A stretch of DNA of 35,257 nucleotides, taken from NCBI GenBank assembly GCA_015060405.1, contig SUYN01000021.1:1-35257 (forward strand), given 5' to 3'. This document shows positions 32,765 to 35,257 of this stretch, piece by piece. Every line of letters starts with the position of its first letter. Position 1 is the first letter of the stretch. The translations under genes were made by a program, and so were the position numbers. The notes below the pieces were generated by a model. The model did no database searches, was not told where the DNA came from, and was given only the letters and a program-made list of their open reading frames with translations. The stretch is from Bacteroidales bacterium. GTDB taxonomy: Bacteria > Bacteroidota > Bacteroidia > Bacteroidales > UBA932.

Positions 32765-34747
32765 TTATGCCTTCTTTGTCTTCAATGCAGCATATATCAT
32801 ATAAATGATTATGGCTGCGTAAGGAATGATGGCAACAGGCTCTGTCCAAGGCGACGGCTCCATGAACGCATCGACCTTCGCAAACCTGAGGATGGCACTT
32901 ACCACTCCCATAAGGGCACCGCCTGCGATGAATCCGGAAGCAATGAGCGTACCTTTCTCTGTGCGTGCCTCGTTAAGCTCCTTGTCCTTGCTGCGGCTTC
33001 CGACAAACCATGAGACTGCGCCACCGATGAGCATCGGCATGTTCAGATCTATAGGGATGAACATACCCAGGGCAAACGGCAGGGCAGGGACCTTGAAGAA
33101 GTTAAGGACGAGGGCGAGGGCGGCTCCGATTCCATAAAGTAGCCAAGGTGCTCCGCCACCGTTCATCATAGGCTCTATCACAGCTGCCATGGCATTTGCC
33201 TGAGGGGCTACGAGGGCATTCTCGCCAGTGAATCCGTACGTCTTGTTGAGGATGAGCATCACTCCTCCTACAGTGGCTGCCGCCACCAGTGTGCCGAGGA
33301 ACTTCCATCCTTCCTGCTTCTTAGGTGTGGATCCTATCCAGTAACCGATCTTGAGGTCGGTGATGAATGCTCCTGCAACTGAGAGTGCCGTACATACGAC
33401 GCCACCGATGATGAGCGCCGCAGTCATGCCTGCGGTGCCGTCCAGGCCCACAGCCACCATTATGAGCGAAGCGAGGATGAGGGTCATGAGTGTCATTCCG
33501 CTGACAGGGTTCGAACCGACGATGGCGATTGCGTTGGCGGCTACAGTCGTGAACAGGAATGCTATGATGCCCACCACGAGCAGGCCTACCACGGCGTGCC
33601 AGATGTTATGGACCACACCGAAGAGGAAGAACAGGAACACCGCCACGAGAGCGACTGCGATTCCTATCACGATGATCTTCATCGAGATGTCCTTCTGAGT
33701 CCTGATCACTTCAGCTTCAGAATCGCTCTTCTTTCTCTTGAACTCGCTGGCTGCAAGTCCGAGGGCTGACCTGATGACGCCGAAAGACTTGACGATTCCT
33801 ATGATGCCGGCTGTAGCTATGCCTCCGATGCCGATATGTCTTGCATATTCCTTGAATATCTGGTCTGCCGACATCTCTCCTATGGTCTGTGTTATGCCGG
33901 TGTTCATCAGGTCAATGACCTGTCCTCCCCATATCAGGTTCATCAGAGGAATGATCACCAGCCACACGAGAAACGAGCCGCAGCAGATGATGAATGCATA
34001 TTTGAGACCTACTATATATCCCAGACCGAGTACGGCAGCTCCGGTGTTCACCTTGAGGAGCACCTTTGCCTTGTCAGCGATCGCCGCTCCCCATGGGAGG
34101 ATCTTTGTAGTGATGGTATCGCTCCACAGACCGAAAGTCGAGACGATGAAGTCATAGAGCCCTCCGATGAGTCCGCTGACAAGGAGAGTCTTAGCGCCTG
34201 TGCTGCCGCCTTCGCCGCTGACAAGCACCTGTGTTGTCGCAGTCGCTTCAGGGAAAGGATATTTTCCGTGCTGCTCCTTTACGAAATACTTCCTGAACGG
34301 AATCAGGAACAGGATGCCGAGGATTCCGCCGAGAAGCGATGACAGGAACACCTTGCTGAAATTTACCGTCAGTTCAGGATATTTGTCCTGTAATATATAT
34401 AGGGCAGGCAGGGTGAATATGGCTCCGGCGACGATTGCTCCCGAGCATGAGCCGATGGACTGGATCATCACGTTCTCTCCAAGTGCATTCTTTCTGCCGA
34501 GGGCTCCTGATACGCCGACAGCGATGATGGCGATTGGAATGGCTGCCTCAAACACCTGTCCTACCTTGAGACCGAGGAAAGCCGCGGCTGCTGAGAATAT
34601 GACCGTCATCAGCAGACCCATACCCACAGAATAAGGAGTTACCTCCGGGTAGTTCTTCTGCGGGGAAAGAAGAGGCTGGTATTCTTCGCCAGGCTTCAGT
34701 TCCCTATGGGCGTTGTCCGGCAGTTGTGTCTTTTTCTGTTCTTCCAT
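32765..34747 (-). CDS. OPT family oligopeptide transporter
   Basis: OPT proteins are large inner-membrane symporters for oligopeptides or metal chelates. The 660-residue protein has about 14-16 hydrophobic segments. The N-terminal TPYSVGMGLLMTVIFSAAAAFLGLKVGQV is followed by MIQSIGSCSGAIVAGAIF and FPEATATTQVLVSGEGG, which mark the bacterial branch (TIGR00733-like). It is first in a tightly spaced minus-strand series ending with pepT and a TPR regulator, so imported small peptides are the likely cargo. A TATTTTTG box lies 33 nt upstream. Confidence 0.93.
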   Translation of the reverse strand: MEEQKKTQLPDNAHRELKPGEEYQPLLSPQKNYPEVTPYSVGMGLLMTVIFSAAAAFLGLKVGQVFEAAIPIAIIAVGVSGALGRKNALGENVMIQSIGSCSGAIVAGAIFTLPALYILQDKYPELTVNFSKVFLSSLLGGILGILFLIPFRKYFVKEQHGKYPFPEATATTQVLVSGEGGSTGAKTLLVSGLIGGLYDFIVSTFGLWSDTITTKILPWGAAIADKAKVLLKVNTGAAVLGLGYIVGLKYAFIICCGSFLVWLVIIPLMNLIWGGQVIDLMNTGITQTIGEMSADQIFKEYARHIGIGGIATAGIIGIVKSFGVIRSALGLAASEFKRKKSDSEAEVIRTQKDISMKIIVIGIAVALVAVFLFFLFGVVHNIWHAVVGLLVVGIIAFLFTTVAANAIAIVGSNPVSGMTLMTLILASLIMVAVGLDGTAGMTAALIIGGVVCTALSVAGAFITDLKIGYWIGSTPKKQEGWKFLGTLVAAATVGGVMLILNKTYGFTGENALVAPQANAMAAVIEPMMNGGGAPWLLYGIGAALALVLNFFKVPALPFALGMFIPIDLNMPMLIGGAVSWFVGSRSKDKELNEARTEKGTLIASGFIAGGALMGVVSAILRFAKVDAFMEPSPWTEPVAIIPYAAIIIYMIYAALKTKKA

Positions 34748-34780
34748 ATTTATAAGTCGTTAGTATTATATATAAGAATA

Positions 34781-34788
34781 CAAAAATA
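34781..34788 (-). promoter_or_regulatory. -7 box of the OPT operon
   Basis: The minus strand reads TATTTTTG (TAnnTTTG), 33 nt upstream of the ATG at 34747. It probably drives the whole 34747-to-28547 series, since no clear promoter is seen in the internal gaps. Confidence 0.6.
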
Positions 34789-35052
34789 AGAAATCTATTT
34801 CAGATATAAAACAACATCGAGGGGTCTAAGATTGTTTGTTAATGGCAAGTGTTTGATGTTCAGTCGTTTAAGCGGTGTGTCTGGCGTTTCTGCAGATTGG
34901 GCAGAGTGGTTAAGTGGCTGATTGCTAGTGATTTGTGCGTTTTAATGCGCGGGTGTAAAATTTTTTCAGGGGGCAAATATCTGAAATATAAGTGGTTAAC
35001 CCCATTGAGATGAAAACAAGTGAAAATTTTTGTAAAAAATATTGCAGAAAAA
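34789..35052. other. A+T-rich intergenic region upstream of the rRNA-type promoter
   Basis: No credible gene is seen in this stretch. The last 60 nt (A and T tracts, for example AAAATTTTTGTAAAAAATAT near 35020) could serve as an UP-like element for the strong promoter that follows. A 72-codon frame on the minus strand is judged spurious. Confidence 0.5.
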
Positions 35053-35083
35053 TTTGGAGGTTAAAAAAAAGTCCGTATCTTTG
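35053..35083 (+). promoter_or_regulatory. Strong promoter, probably of an rRNA operon
   Basis: TTTG (35053-35056), exactly 19 nt, then TATCTTTG (35076-35083). This is a perfect Bacteroidota consensus, preceded by an A+T-rich tract. The predicted start is near 35090. Confidence 0.8.
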
Positions 35084-35089
35084 CAGCCC

Positions 35090-35257
35090 ATTTGAGAAAG
35101 AACGGTGCCAGACACCAAGTATCAAATGCAAGTTCATTGACAAGTTTGAGAGAGATAACGAGGTAAAGTAAAGAAGATAGAAATTAATTAGTCTGTAACG
35201 AGAAACGATAGAGAGTCTGTCGTCGAGTTGTGGACTGCAATTTCAAGGCAACGAGTA
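35090..35257 (+). other. rRNA operon leader with boxA-like element
   Basis: There is no reading frame of note. GTTCATTGACAAG (about 35132-35144) resembles the boxA antitermination element. The purine-rich AACGAGGTAAAGTAAAG and CGAGAAACGATAGAGAGTC phrases resemble leaders of Bacteroidales rrn operons as I remember them. The 16S gene would lie just beyond the right edge and is not seen. Confidence 0.6.

Noticed and set aside
34925..35143. 72-codon minus-strand frame over the rRNA-type promoter
   Set aside because: It covers the consensus promoter and leader, and has no signal or family.

Overview
The window looks like chromosomal DNA of a Bacteroidales-type bacterium. Nearly every transcription unit starts with a Bacteroidota-type -7 box (TAnnTTTG), several with a TTTG about 19 nt upstream. 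Lipoprotein and TonB genes, the DUF3244-like protein and the OstA-like/SurA-like pair fit the same group. The genus cannot be fixed from the sequence alone. Most of the window is ordinary core genome of roughly half G+C. By eye, about 23.4-27.6 kb is clearly richer in A+T and looks accessory.

Layout: 1-230 holds two tRNA genes (Met/CAU and Gln/CUG) on the minus strand with a full consensus promoter. 377-1524 is ispF followed by a membrane-anchored peptide deformylase homologue. 1655-5702 is a four-gene operon: a small membrane protein, mutL, a rhomboid protease and an EEP-superfamily phosphoesterase. 5771-15033 is a run of mostly single-gene units: tsaC, rsmE, an HGSNAT/DUF5009-type acyltransferase with a YfcE-type phosphodiesterase, a tiny Cys-rich lipoprotein, radA, a PBP4-type carboxypeptidase, galE, a small conserved protein, an SH3-NlpC/P60 hydrolase and a truncated nitroreductase. 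15041-22566 holds a YhcC-type radical SAM protein, guaB, then three envelope-biogenesis genes (PpiC-type lipoprotein, SurA-like chaperone, OstA-like protein).

22609-28400 is the unusual part. It starts with a strongly structured intergenic element that reads best as a minus-strand small RNA, with its own -7 box, an rod-like fold whose G-U pairs exist only on that strand, and a terminator. Next come a membrane-tethered TPR/HTH-like regulator, a DUF3244-like secreted protein, a lipoprotein with a metzincin fold whose catalytic Glu is replaced by Ala (HAxxHxxGxxD), another lipoprotein, and a convergent TonB. Two very similar terminator hairpins in the same orientation bracket this stretch.

28547-34747 is a tightly packed minus-strand series: OPT oligopeptide transporter, ZIP metal transporter, a lipoprotein resembling an isolated S8-protease prodomain, peptidase T, and a second TPR/HTH-like regulator. 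This suggests peptide import and breakdown coupled to a membrane sensor. The right edge (35053-35257) is a strong promoter and leader typical of an rRNA operon, with the 16S gene presumably just outside. No CRISPR array, insertion sequence or phage gene was seen.
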